From assembly GCA_905221605.1 (NCBI GenBank), contig CAJNDS010000246.1, positions 23,501 through 87,500 of the forward strand: DNA of 64,000 nucleotides, read 5' to 3'. Positions 1 through 9,890 of this stretch are shown piece by piece. Numbering within the stretch: the first letter of the stretch is position 1; the number at the start of each line of letters is the position of its first letter. Source of the DNA: Symbiodinium natans. Its lineage: Eukaryota > Sar > Dinophyceae > Suessiales > Symbiodiniaceae. Below the pieces are notes generated by a model. That model was not told where the DNA came from and searched no databases. It worked only from the letters and a program-made list of their open reading frames with translations. Made by a program: the position numbers and the translations under genes.

Positions 1-171
1 TGTATAACCAGGCTCAGGGGAGGAGGAATCCTGGAGTCGTGCTTCGGGAAAATCCTCAGCTCGAGCAGCACAATCCTGTGCACCGCCCCCCAGCCGTGGC
101 AGGCTGAGAGGGATGAAGCTCCTGGAATTGTCCTTCGGGAGAATCCCCATGCACCTGGGGCTGGTCCGGTT

Positions 172-1143
172 TTGGGTGCCCCAGACCAGGACAGCTGCTC
201 TGAAGAAAGCGAGGAGGAGCCAATGGTGCCTGATCCCATTGTGCATCCTGAGCCTCCTCCAGCACCGCCAGCTGCGCCTATGCTGCCTGCCCCGTTGAAC
301 TTTGACGATATGGATCAAGAAGCGGGCGCAGCCTTTGCTATTGCTGAGAGGGCTCGCAATACCAAGCCAGGACTGGTGGCTTTCAAATCCGATCTGGGCT
401 ATCCTGGTGTCTTCCAGGCCCTTCCCAAGGACCTGATCCACGTGTGGTTCAATGACACGGGGGACAGCACTGCGGCGTATATCCACAATGGAAGAACCAG
501 ATTCGGATATGACGCTGGTGGTGGCTACGTCTTGAAGGTTGGGACGAAGCAGGCCTTTGGAGATGAGGTGGCGATTTCGGCCTTGCTGCCTAAGGTGGCA
601 GCCACCATCATTGGGGCTGGATCTACGACACTGCAGGTGCTGCTCTCTGGGCGACCATGGGAGTTCAGGTCCCATTTGGTGGCTTGGTCGATGGTGGAAA
701 AAATCGAGCTCCTCACGGATTTTGGTTCTCGGAACCAGATCCACCCTCAGTGGTCCTTGTATGCCTTCGCCCTCCTTTTGCAATTGAGCCGTCATTTTGC
801 TCTTCGTGATGTGTCAAAAACCAACCTGGGAATTAAGCCAGGACTCAGTGCTGCGACGCCCATGTTGTGTTTTTTCGATCTCGCGGATTGGCACTTCGAA
901 GGGCTTAATGCTGGAAGGTGGATTCCCAAGTATAGCTTGCGCAGCTTCGTCGAGACCCTTCGATGTGTCTGTGACGTTACGCCATTGGAGCCGTATCTCC
1001 GCAGGCAGGCGGTGGTCCCTTGCCTCAACGAGATCATTGCAGGTCTCCCCGCTGCGCTCAAGGCAAACTTGGAAATCCAAATGGTCCTCATGGACGGCCG
1101 ACTTTCTGATTGGGCTCACCTTGCTGCATTGGCTAACCAATAA
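172..1143 (+). CDS. Kinase-like ORF (323 aa), LINE-associated
   Basis: The open frame gives 323 residues: an acidic/proline-rich N-terminus to about residue 45, then a globular part. Protein-kinase-like landmarks occur in order: GYDAGGGYVLKVG with a candidate ATP lysine (K122), FGDE (E132), a catalytic-loop-like LRDVSKTNLG (D213, N218), then FFDLADW (D236) at the place of DFG. The K-E spacing is only 10 residues, shorter than in classical kinases, so this is at best a very divergent family. A second ORF at 9891-10715 on the minus strand keeps the same K, E, D, N and D framework, which supports coding. It ends about 780 bases upstream of a LINE ORF1 on the same strand. The first ATG used here is not proven, and the frame may begin earlier or be spliced. 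The kinase-like assignment is inference from motifs; the substrate is unknown. Confidence 0.6.
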   Translation: MGAPDQDSCSEESEEEPMVPDPIVHPEPPPAPPAAPMLPAPLNFDDMDQEAGAAFAIAERARNTKPGLVAFKSDLGYPGVFQALPKDLIHVWFNDTGDSTAAYIHNGRTRFGYDAGGGYVLKVGTKQAFGDEVAISALLPKVAATIIGAGSTTLQVLLSGRPWEFRSHLVAWSMVEKIELLTDFGSRNQIHPQWSLYAFALLLQLSRHFALRDVSKTNLGIKPGLSAATPMLCFFDLADWHFEGLNAGRWIPKYSLRSFVETLRCVCDVTPLEPYLRRQAVVPCLNEIIAGLPAALKANLEIQMVLMDGRLSDWAHLAALANQ

Positions 1144-1919
1144 GCTTGGGCCTTCCAAGCTTTTGGTGCTGTCAGTCAGGTCTTGGGGTCTCCAGACCAT
1201 TCAAGGCGTGGGCCCAGTCTTGTTTGCTGTGTGTGATTGCAGATGCTCGGGTCGTTGAACCCTGACTGCCATAGCCTGCTACCGTGAGTCTGCGTGCTTG
1301 GGTGTTCCAAGTGCAGCTAGGCCTTGGTGTAACCAGGCCTCAGGCATGGGTGCCAGCCTGAAGTGAGTGGCGCAACTTGTAGCTGTAGGGTAGGTGTAAC
1401 CCCGACTGTCTCACTTCTGAGCTTGGACTCAAGGCCTACTCCTTGAAGCTACTGCGTGAGTGGCTTGTTACTTTCTTAGGGTAGGTGTTCACCCGACTGT
1501 TTCACACAGAGCCAATGGACTCAAGGCCTCCGGCCGCTTCGTGCTTGCGTGGTAAAATTCACCTGGCTCAAGTTTCGGCTCAACCCCGGTGGGGTGCTCA
1601 GGTAGGGAGTGCTGTTGCCTGGAGACTGTACCTAAGGGTGGGCTCCAACAGGACTCAAACCGCAACCACTGTGTTTGCTTGGTAGTCGGCTGCCAGCAAC
1701 ATAGCTGCCTGAGTACGGCCTCGCCAAGTGCTGAGGGAACTTTTCGGCCTCGCTTCGGCAGAGGGTGTGTTTTCGGCCTCGCTTCGGCAGAGGGAGTGGC
1801 CAAGTTTCGGCCTCGCTCCGGCTGAGGACACATAAAGTTCGGCCTCACTACGGTTGAGGGGATCTTCCGGCCTCGCATTGCTGAGGTGCTGGTGGGACTG
1901 GCATCAGGCTGCAGCAGTC
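1144..1919 (+). other. Noncoding interval, hairpin-rich leader of LINE ORF1
   Basis: No convincing gene. The segment 1550-1720 is homologous to parts of the modules at 7300-7500, 14900-15080 and 18120-18250 (shared strings include GGCTCAACCCCGGTGGGGTG and AAGGGTGGGCTCCAACAGG). It carries the boundary string TAAAATTCACC at 1552-1562. The last 200 bases hold six mini-hairpins and may be the 5' untranslated region of the LINE that follows. Confidence 0.6.
1716..1886 (+). repeat. Cluster of six mini-hairpin repeats
   Basis: Six imperfect palindromes of about 20 nt begin at 1716, 1745, 1774, 1808, 1840 and 1868. The shared form is GGCCTC, a two-base arm (GC or AC), a short loop often TTCG-like, the complementary arm (GC or GT), usually an unpaired T (sometimes A), then GAGG. 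The copy at 1840 has AC...GT where its neighbours have GC...GC, a compensatory change. Spacing is 28-34 bases. Confidence 0.85.
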
Positions 1920-2891
1920 ATGGGGAAGCATTGTACTGTGTGTGCCCACTGCGAGGTGGGTTGGGTCTGGAATGAAGACTTGTACTACAACCCGAACTGC
2001 TGGCATTGCGGAAAGGCGTGGAAAAAGGCCACTTACCGTGAGCGAGCATGGTCAAGCCAGCGGAAGAAGTGGCAATGGCCAAAGGAAGACGCTACTTGGT
2101 GGACAAGACCTGCCAAGAACAAAGAAGGGATGGCCGACCAAGCCCTCATGAAGGCGTGGGGTACGCTTTCTATGGAGGCAAAGAAGGCCATCGAAGAAGC
2201 CGGATGGAAGCCGCGGACGATGGAGCCGGGGCCAATTTGGCCCCCGGGATTACCTGGCAATGGATCGCAGGCAGAAAGCATGTCACAGAAGGAGTACCAT
2301 GCGGCCATTGAGACTGTGTGGCAAGGAGCCGAGCCCGCAGTGCAAAGGCTCCTCAGAGCGGCGGGTATACCCCCGCCGGGGGACTACAAGCCTGAGGACG
2401 AGACGCCAAAGCAGGAACTCAGCCGCCATGTTGGTACATACAGACGGACGACAAACAAGCTGAGAACGCTCATTGAGAAGAAGGTCCGGCTTCAAGACAA
2501 AACGGAGAAGATAAAGAGCGAGTTCGAGCAGGCCATGAAGCAGCTTGCGCAAGTCAGCCAGGCCATCCAGGCCACGGAGCTGGAGGTAGCGGAAGCACAG
2601 AAGAAGGTCCAAGCCTGTGTGAAGGATGAAGAGGACTCGCCATACAAGGACGTCGCGGACTACCTGGAAAAGGAAGGGATCATCCTGTCTGAAGAGCAAG
2701 CGGAGGCGCTCAAAACAAGGATGGCAGTCAAAGTCGTGGAGACAGACTGGACGGGAGTCTTGGGACCAAGAGAGCCGAGCATGCCAGTTGAACTTGGCAT
2801 ATATGGGCCGATGCGCATGTCTCGAGATGTGTCAGTCAGGGCAACGCCGACGGGGCGCGAACGCTCGCCGGCGCGTGCCCAGGGCGAGTGA
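1920..2891 (+). CDS. LINE-type retrotransposon ORF1 (zinc-binding, coiled coil)
   Basis: 323 residues from the ATG at 1920. The frame is open upstream but runs through mini-hairpin repeats, so I chose the first ATG before the conserved CTVCAHC. The N-terminus holds paired cysteines (C-x2-C-x2-C ... C-x2-C, including CWHCGKAW), a likely zinc ribbon of the kind seen in dinoflagellate LINE-like ORF1 proteins. Residues about 185-255 are rich in K, E, Q and hydrophobic heptads (KKVRLQDKTEKIKSEFEQAM), a predicted coiled coil. The C-terminus is basic (TGRERSPARAQGE). The expected role is nucleic-acid binding in the retrotransposition particle. ORF2 starts 69 bases downstream, in the same direction. 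No frameshift is visible. Confidence 0.75.
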   Translation: MGKHCTVCAHCEVGWVWNEDLYYNPNCWHCGKAWKKATYRERAWSSQRKKWQWPKEDATWWTRPAKNKEGMADQALMKAWGTLSMEAKKAIEEAGWKPRTMEPGPIWPPGLPGNGSQAESMSQKEYHAAIETVWQGAEPAVQRLLRAAGIPPPGDYKPEDETPKQELSRHVGTYRRTTNKLRTLIEKKVRLQDKTEKIKSEFEQAMKQLAQVSQAIQATELEVAEAQKKVQACVKDEEDSPYKDVADYLEKEGIILSEEQAEALKTRMAVKVVETDWTGVLGPREPSMPVELGIYGPMRMSRDVSVRATPTGRERSPARAQGE

Positions 2892-2960
2892 AACCTCAGG
2901 CTGGGACAGGAGCGGAGGGGCCGACACCTCAGGGCAGCCCCTGGTCCGAACAGCCAAACT

Positions 2961-5900
2961 ATGAAAGCAGGACAAGTAGAGGAGTCTCAATGGGGAGACT
3001 CTGTTTTCTCTTTTGACGGTGGCCGAAAGCAGTGTCACGGGGACATTGTATGGCCACAGGTACATGGGGAAGGCAGTCAAGCTGTGTGTAGTACCCAAGT
3101 GCCTAATACAAACAGCACAGTGGAAGACAGCCAAGAGAGCTGGAGTCCAGTAACGCGGGGTCCAAAGTCAGCCCGTGCTGTGGATAGCAGTTGGGCGGTC
3201 ACAGGTCCCAGATACTTCGGTCTGGGAGGTGCGGACCATGAGGATGAATGTGTGAATTCGGCCTCGCAAAAAGCAGAGGGCAGCCAAACACAGATGGGAG
3301 ACCCAACTGCGGTAAGAGGGGATAGCCTAAAGGCCTCGCAGAAAGCTGAGGAAGCAAGGTTGTCGGCCTCGCAAAGTGCTGAGGGTCACCAAAGGAAGCA
3401 AAAGCCCAAGAAACGGAAAGCGCACCCAAGAGCACCACCTAAGGATCTACCACAGGAGTGGCAAATGTTGTGTCAAGTGGTGGGTAGATATGATGCTTCC
3501 AGTGAGGCTGCCGCACTCGAAGCCATTGAGAAACTGGAAGAGCAGGAACTCAACCCGCTACAACAACGAGCATGCCACGAAGTGCTTCGTTCCTTTGTGG
3601 AGCAGGACGCACAATATGCCAAGTGGATCTTGGCAGATGTGGCAAGTGGGTATCGCCAAGATGATAAGGCCGAATGCATCAAAATCACCTCGGCTAACAT
3701 CACCAGCTGGAGGAAACCCATAGCGGCATGGATACACGAACTAGGACCGGACCTGGGGGTGCTGCAGGAAACCCATCTCAAGACGGAGGGTATCCAGCAA
3801 GCCATGAGCCATTGCCAAGATATGGGATACACCTTCATTGGCATGCCAGGCAGTACAAAAACTAAGGGTGTACAAGGAGGCCTGGCAGTGGTGGCACCCC
3901 GACATAGGAACCTGCGATACCTTACTGAGTATGGGACAGGACCGGCGGGCTTCCTGGCATGTGCCATGAGAAATAAAGGCTGGGATTTGATCATCGTCAG
4001 TCTGTATTTGGAGAGCGGGGTCGGATTCCAGGCTCCAAACAATATCCAAGTACTGGCGAGACTGATAGCCTTTCTCAAGGGCTGCAAAGTGCCATATATG
4101 GTGCTGGGTGATTGGAATGAAGCCCAGGATACCATGAGGGGCACAACTCTGGCGACAGAAGTTGGTGGTGCATTTGTTGGAGTGGGGGAACCAACGGCCC
4201 AAGGATCGGACGAAATCGATTACGGGCTGGTTGCGAAATGCTTGGTGCCCATCCTGCAAGTGAAAACGGATTGGGAAACCCCTTTTCGGCCTCATGCTGC
4301 AATGCATTGGAGGGTGGCCCAACCGTGCAGTAGCCCTGATGTTCCCCAGATGAAGAAGGCGGGAGCACTGGTGACGGAGACTGTGGAATATGAACCAGTT
4401 CAAAACACACAGAGCATCAACATCTTGGATGAACCCAAGATGGTAGATGAGCTCAGTGAGACATTTGCTCACCTGAGTGCCGGTGTGGAGAGGTCGATCA
4501 CAGGCCGAATCGACGGTATGGGTGTTAAATCGGAGATTGTGCGGAAGAAATTGGTGGTCAACAACCCGGAGAACGTTGTCTGGACGGGCAAGAGGGCGGC
4601 CTTTTGGAACCGGGTCCAACAATGGGTCAAACAAGGCAGACATCATGGCGATGCACATCCGGTGGCGCGTCTGGTCCAACGCAGGCTCGGCGAGTATTAC
4701 GAGGGTGATGCGCAGAACCAGGAGGATATGCTTGCGAGTATCCTGGGCCGGGGTACGGACGCTAGGCTTGTTCTGAAGCGCATCGACGAACAGCAATGCT
4801 ACGCGAGAAAGGCGGATATGGAGGAGACAGCCCACCAGTACAAGCAATGGCTCAGTAAGGCCATGGAAAAGGGCATGCGACCATTATACAATGCCTTGCG
4901 AAAAGAAGAACAAGTGGTACACAGACCCTACATGGAATATGACATGCTGGAACGGCCACACATTCGCCGAGACCACTGGGCGGCAGTGTGGACGACGGGC
5001 CAACCGTTGGCAAAATCGGCCTCGCTCATGACGGAGCTTGAGGATGCAGCCAAAAAACAAGCGGCCAGCGTGGAGCCGCTGAACCCTGTCGAGGTCAAGG
5101 CAAGGATCAAAAAACTGGCACTAAAGAGCCCGGGGCCGGATGGCTGGAGGATTGACCATTTGCAGGCCATGGACGATAAAGCAGTTGAAGCCGTTGTGTC
5201 CTTCTACCATGAATGTGAGGCCAAGGCAGCATGGCCGCAGCAAATGACAGTCTCCCTTATAGCAATGCTGCCGAAGAATCTGACCCGGGAAAGACCAATC
5301 GCCTTGCTACACATCCTGTACAGGACTTGGGTCCGTCTGCGCTGGGATTTGGTAAGTACTTGGCAGGCAGGCTATGCCACAACTGCCACGTACGACAAGG
5401 CAGTCCCAGGCAGTTGCTGCTTGGACGTGGCCGTAGGCAGACTACTGCGAAATGAGGTGGCAAAGACAAATGGAGTGCATGTGGTGTCACTCTTTGTGGA
5501 CCTCGAGTCCTTTTTCGATACCATCCAATTTCAGCAATTGATCATGGCAGCAACGGCCCTGCAATATCCGCCGCTAATCCTGAAGATGGCACTGGAAGTG
5601 TACATGGGTGCCAGATACTTGGTGGCGGATGGGGTGCTATCGGCAGGCATCAGAGCTACAAATGACGTGCAAGCGGGCTGCCCAGCGGCGCCATCGTTAG
5701 CAAAGGTGGCATTGCACCCGGTGATAGAAAAGATCCAAAGGCGACGAGATGTGGCAAACGTGGACTGTTGGTTGGATGATGTCTCAATTGACATCCAGCA
5801 TAAGTCCTTTAAACACGTGGCGGATAGTGCCATACGAGTCTACCGCAGCTTAAAGGACGGGATGGATGCTAATGGTTTCACGATTTCATCCAAGAAGACA

Positions 5901-6692
5901 GGGTTTGTGGCCAGCAGTACCCAGGCGAGCAAGCACCTGCGTGAACTCCTGCTGCCTCATGAGCCACAGGTGTACGACGTGATGCGTGACCTGGGCGTCG
6001 ACAGTACAGGGGGGCGAAAGCGTCGCTTGGTGACGTCGGCAACGCGGGCCAAGAAAGCCCATGCGAGACATAGCAAACTGTCTAGGCTGGGGCCGCCGCC
6101 CAGCACTAAACTCCGCGTGGTCAAGGCAGCGATCACATCAGTTGCTTTGTGGGGGCACCCCTCTGTGGGGGTCTCACCCAAAAGAATGAAATGGCTCCGA
6201 ACAGTGGTTGGAAAACACCTGGGTAAATACAAACTTGGGAGTTTGGAAACCATCTTGGACATGGGAGCCAAGAAATGCCAGGATCCAAAGCGCACAATCC
6301 ACAAGCAGCATTTCAAAGTGGTGGCCAAAGTTTTCCGTGCATGGATCGGTGGCGGAAAAGCCCACTTTGACTTGGCCTGGAAAACCACTTGGAAGAGGTT
6401 GAGTGCGGCCAAACACCACTGGCCACTGGTCACGGGGCCGATGGCAGCAACCATGGCGTACTTACTGGATCTGGGTCTATTCCTCCTGGACCTCCACTTG
6501 CGTCAGTGGCGAAGATCAAGCCTTCCGCTTCCACTTTTGCATCTGCTGCAAAGCATCCTTGGTAACGTAGACCTAAAAGGTGTTCCGGCGGCTTCGGGTG
6601 CCACACCCCCGGCTTTGGCAGGAGTGCCCTTGTCCACAGACACTCCCATGGGTATTTGTGACGCAAGTATTCCTGGAGCTTGGGTTCTTTGA
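2961..6692 (+). CDS. LINE ORF2: endonuclease and reverse transcriptase, 3' part replaced by inverted sequence
   Basis: Open for 1243 codons; real homology ends near nt 6475. Residues about 95-150 contain three in-frame mini-hairpins read as SASQKAEG, KASQKAEE and SASQSAEG. An exonuclease-endonuclease-phosphatase domain spans about residues 230-455: NITSW, LQETH, VLGDWNEAQD (about residue 380), SDEIDYGLV and RPHAAM, the usual E, D, N, D and H set. Reverse transcriptase follows: SPGPDGW (about 723), FVDLESFFD (motif A, about 845), AGCPAAPSLA (motif B) and WLDD (motif C, about 937). The usual FADD/YADD is WLDD, but both aspartates remain. After MAYLLDLG the frame runs into antisense RNase H sequence, so the last 75 residues are not native. 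The zinc knuckle and RNase H that should follow lie inverted at 6450-7085. Confidence 0.88.
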   Translation: MKAGQVEESQWGDSVFSFDGGRKQCHGDIVWPQVHGEGSQAVCSTQVPNTNSTVEDSQESWSPVTRGPKSARAVDSSWAVTGPRYFGLGGADHEDECVNSASQKAEGSQTQMGDPTAVRGDSLKASQKAEEARLSASQSAEGHQRKQKPKKRKAHPRAPPKDLPQEWQMLCQVVGRYDASSEAAALEAIEKLEEQELNPLQQRACHEVLRSFVEQDAQYAKWILADVASGYRQDDKAECIKITSANITSWRKPIAAWIHELGPDLGVLQETHLKTEGIQQAMSHCQDMGYTFIGMPGSTKTKGVQGGLAVVAPRHRNLRYLTEYGTGPAGFLACAMRNKGWDLIIVSLYLESGVGFQAPNNIQVLARLIAFLKGCKVPYMVLGDWNEAQDTMRGTTLATEVGGAFVGVGEPTAQGSDEIDYGLVAKCLVPILQVKTDWETPFRPHAAMHWRVAQPCSSPDVPQMKKAGALVTETVEYEPVQNTQSINILDEPKMVDELSETFAHLSAGVERSITGRIDGMGVKSEIVRKKLVVNNPENVVWTGKRAAFWNRVQQWVKQGRHHGDAHPVARLVQRRLGEYYEGDAQNQEDMLASILGRGTDARLVLKRIDEQQCYARKADMEETAHQYKQWLSKAMEKGMRPLYNALRKEEQVVHRPYMEYDMLERPHIRRDHWAAVWTTGQPLAKSASLMTELEDAAKKQAASVEPLNPVEVKARIKKLALKSPGPDGWRIDHLQAMDDKAVEAVVSFYHECEAKAAWPQQMTVSLIAMLPKNLTRERPIALLHILYRTWVRLRWDLVSTWQAGYATTATYDKAVPGSCCLDVAVGRLLRNEVAKTNGVHVVSLFVDLESFFDTIQFQQLIMAATALQYPPLILKMALEVYMGARYLVADGVLSAGIRATNDVQAGCPAAPSLAKVALHPVIEKIQRRRDVANVDCWLDDVSIDIQHKSFKHVADSAIRVYRSLKDGMDANGFTISSKKTGFVASSTQASKHLRELLLPHEPQVYDVMRDLGVDSTGGRKRRLVTSATRAKKAHARHSKLSRLGPPPSTKLRVVKAAITSVALWGHPSVGVSPKRMKWLRTVVGKHLGKYKLGSLETILDMGAKKCQDPKRTIHKQHFKVVAKVFRAWIGGGKAHFDLAWKTTWKRLSAAKHHWPLVTGPMAATMAYLLDLGLFLLDLHLRQWRRSSLPLPLLHLLQSILGNVDLKGVPAASGATPPALAGVPLSTDTPMGICDASIPGAWVL

Positions 6693-7085
6693 ACCCTTGT
6701 TCACGCCAGTAAGGACATTCCTTGAGGACATGCTCCAGAGTTGCTGGCATTTGGCACTTCTTGCACCATCCTGGCTTGGACTCCGTGATGACGCCCGCGT
6801 GCCACACTGACTTTATACCTTCCATAAGGCCTGGGCTGAGGCCTCCCAGCTTCGTCAGCTTGTGATGCGGCGTCCAATCCAGCCCCTCTTGGGCACCAGC
6901 GCCACCTGCCTGTCGCGCTATCACAGCCCGCTTCTGTTCCTCCAGGAATCCCTCAAGCCATTTGTAGGCGAGGCTACCCATGCGTGGCTGGGTCCAATCG
7001 ACGTTGAGGACACTTCCTCTCTTCCATTTGCCTGGGTCACTGGCATCTACCTCGCCGATAGCCCACGGGCGGAATTCTGGGGTTG
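6450..7085 (-). pseudogene. Inverted LINE fragment: thumb, zinc finger, start of RNase H
   Basis: Read on the minus strand from about 7085, the frame gives EFRPWAIGEVDASDPGKWK, then SLAYKWLEGF. A cysteine/histidine finger follows, WCKKCQ ... LEHVLKECPYW (the zf-RVT type found between RT and RNase H). It ends with LIFATDASGGPGGIDP, the first strand of RNase H with its catalytic aspartate. The frame then hits the junction with plus-strand RT near 6472. No frameshift is visible inside it, so the inversion may be recent. A related but diverged fragment lies at 20205-22002. Confidence 0.85.
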
Positions 7086-9600
7086 AGACGGGCCCTGTTC
7101 CACCAAAGGAAGTTAAGGCCTCGGAACCCGATTCGCTCGCACAGGTCTGCTATCTTCTTGCACCTCAGTTCCAGGAGGTGTTTCCCTCAACCGTAGTGAG
7201 GCCGAACTATGTTGTCCCTCCGAAGCGAGGCCGAAGACTTTCCACAATCCTCAGCTCAGGCGAGGCCGACAACACCCTCAGCAGCGAGGTCGAAGTTCCC
7301 TCAGCACTCGGCGAGGCCGTACACAGGCAGCTATGTGGCTGGCAGAACTACCGAGCAAACACAGTGGTTTCGGTTTGAGTCCTGTTGGAGCCCACCCTTA
7401 GGTACAGCCTCCAGGCCACCGATCCGCTCACTACCTGCGCACCCCACCGGGGTTGAGCCGAGACTTGAGCCAGGTGAATTTTACTTCTGCACGCTGCGAG
7501 GCGTAGCCACCCGAAGGGGCCGTTGGTCAAGGTGAAACTAAACTAAAAATTACCTCGCTTGAGGTGTTGCGTTCTCAGCTAGGCCCTCTCTCAGCTGCAA
7601 CCCTCAGCACTCGCGAGGCCGAACTTTGCCCTCCGCATGCATTGCTGTTGAGGCACTTGTTGTGGCATCAGCCTCCGTAAGTTTGGCAATCCTCACTCAG
7701 CACTGGATGTTCTGTTCGAGGCATATTTCCTCAGCGCATGCGAGGCCGCAAGGTGAAAAACGTGAGGTATGAAAGACTGCTACTCCAGGTTCGTCCGCAG
7801 CTCCGGCTTTCTCGCACTTACTAACCGTGCCTTGCAGCCTCCCCCAAAGTAGCGTCACCCTGGCTTTCTCGCTCTTACTCACCAGTTGACCAATAATGCA
7901 TCTCACGCGGTTGCTTCATGGTAAAACTGCAGCTCGAGGTCCCGGCGTTCTCGCTCTTACTAACCCGGACCGATACTGCAGAGAAGCATTGACTGTTGTT
8001 CCCTCAGCGGAGGCGAGGCCGAACAACCATTCCGCTGCATCTGCGCAGCCAGGCCCTCAGCTCCTCACTGAGCCAGGGCTCTCTCTATAGACAGAGTTCC
8101 CTTGCTGGCAAGCCCTCTATCTCTATGTGACCCCCGCGGTGCCACGTATAAGCAGCTGCTCCGCGTGTCTTAGGACCACAGTTTTCATTCGGATTTGTTG
8201 TTGTAGGCCCTCCAGTGCTTGAGGCCGAATCCAAACACCACATCTCACGTCACACGGCTAGGCAATTTGGCTCCAACATCTGAAGATAGTGACACATACT
8301 CTGCGTGGCGTCCGCGTGAGCTAGCCTGTCCTAGAGTTTAGGAGTTCGGCTCCTTTCATCGCTTGTCTTACCACAGGTCTCTTTCGGTGGCCCGTACTCA
8401 GCAGCCAGCACATGTACCATCCTCAGACGCCAGAGCCGCCTTGCCCCAGCAAGTGCCCATAAAACCACTCACCAGACAGTGAGAGCCAACATCTTCAAAC
8501 AACCTCCAGCGGCCGTGCCGCGAGGACCTAAACATCTGCAAGGTTCCGCCTTGTCTGTGTGCACGGACAGACCCCAGCCCTTGCAGGAGACGTGGATGTA
8601 AACCAAAGCAGGCCTGCCATGTCCAGCAGGCTGATTACCATTGGTTGCCTTCAGATGGGAAAAGCGCGAAGATCGGGTAACCTCCACCTGAATCCTTTCC
8701 GGCCAATACCAACCCTTACAAACCCTCAGCACGGAGCGAGGCCGAAGGAGGCTTCTTGGACTATTGGTTTTCCGGGGAGCAGCCACCAACATCTTTGGCA
8801 ACGGTTTCTCAGTAGCACCAGTCAATGAGCTTTACGACACTGATGCCTCTGGTTATTTGTGTCCAGGCAGATCCACCAGGGTTGGGCCAAATCTTTTCTA
8901 CCTGATTCTACCTGCGAAGAAAATCCAGTTGTGCTCAGCTTGCAGATCCCCGAACACCTGCAAGCTTGGGCTCGAGCACACCGCAATTGTTCGGGACACT
9001 CCTGTCGCCACTGCAAGGATGCCGCTTGCAGTGCGACGTTGGCCTGCACTGTCTGCAGCGTGCCTGGCCGTTTCCCCCGTGTTTCGGTCTCACCTTCGTT
9101 TTCCACACAATTGAGCGAGGAACCCAAACTCACCTTCAGCACAGCCCTCAATCCAAATGAGGGTCGGTGGGTTTTGCTCACCCAGAGACAGCAGGAATCT
9201 CTGGTGAGCAATAGGCTAGCGTCACCCCTCAAGCAAAGCGAGGCTGCAACTCTCACTGTGACCCAGAGCAGACTGTAGGCCACAAGGTTCCCTCAGCAAC
9301 GCGAGGACGAAAAGCTTCCCTCTAGCGAAGCGAGGCCGAAAACTGTGCACTCACGCCCTTCGTCGACGGCAGCAGTTGGCGGGCCGCCGCTCTATGACAG
9401 CTTAGCCGGTCAGCCGGCCTACGAGCAAACACAGTTTTGCCAGGCCTCAAAACGGAACCTACCCTTAGTTACAAGCCCCAGGGCCAGCCACAACGGCACT
9501 AAGACGCTCTCTACCTGAGCACCCCACCGGGGTTGAGCCGAAACCTTGAGCCAGACAGGAACTTTCGTCTGCACGCTGCTTGGCGTAGCCACCCGAAGGG
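7045..9600. repeat. Left arm B'C' of large inverted repeats
   Basis: Bases 7045-7525 match the reverse complement of about 14878-15347. Bases 7480-9600 match the reverse complement of about 18090-20200. Examples are the segment around 8056-8110 (CTCTATAG...CTCTATGTGA) against 19550-19600, and 9440-9545 against 18150-18250. The arm carries mini-hairpins in the CCTCAGC...GCGAGG orientation at about 7187, 7217, 7250, 7275, 7298, 7601, 7730, 8002, 8725, 9293 and 9318. No ORF here shows coding-type conservation between the two arms. Confidence 0.85.
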
Positions 9601-9890
9601 GCTGAGGTTAATAGGTGAAACATACAAGCTACAAACTCTGCACAGTGAGACTACCGGTACTAGCCCTCACTTCCCTCAGACATTTGTCGAGGCCGAAATC
9701 CATTCCCTCAGACCGTGGTCGAGGCCGAAAGTCCCTCAGGCCATGCTGAGGCCGAAGTTCCCTCTCTTGCACCCCTCAGACCGAAGTCGAGGCCGAAACT
9801 CCTCAGCCAGCACGCCGAGGCGGTATTTTGATTCGGTTTTTTTGGTGCCTCTCTGACCACTATCCATGTTTCTTGTCTGGCTTGCGCTGC
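9601..9890 (-). repeat. Mini-hairpin cluster downstream of minus-strand kinase-like ORF
   Basis: At least five hairpins in the minus orientation (about 9673, 9703, 9736, 9776 and 9801). Their arms vary together: GACA...TGTC, GACC/GGTC-type and GAC...GTC inside constant CCTC...T-GAGG. They lie just 3' of the kinase-like ORF, as the 1716-1886 cluster lies 3' of the other one. Confidence 0.8.

Larger units (their letters stand above)
1920..7085 (+). mobile_element. LINE-like non-LTR retrotransposon with inverted 3' segment
   Basis: ORF1, ORF2 endonuclease and RT are on the plus strand and look undamaged. The thumb, HCCx finger and N-terminal half of RNase H are on the minus strand immediately after. 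The junction is within about 10 bases of 6472, where CTGGATCTGGGTC can belong to either side. The C-terminal half of RNase H is not contiguous with it. I see no poly-A tail. Confidence 0.75.

Noticed and set aside
8859-9278. Cysteine-rich ORF (CSGHSCRHCKDAACSATLAC) as a zinc-finger gene
   Set aside because: The inverted copy at 18566-18922 differs from it mostly by replacement changes, so there is no sign of selection on this frame.
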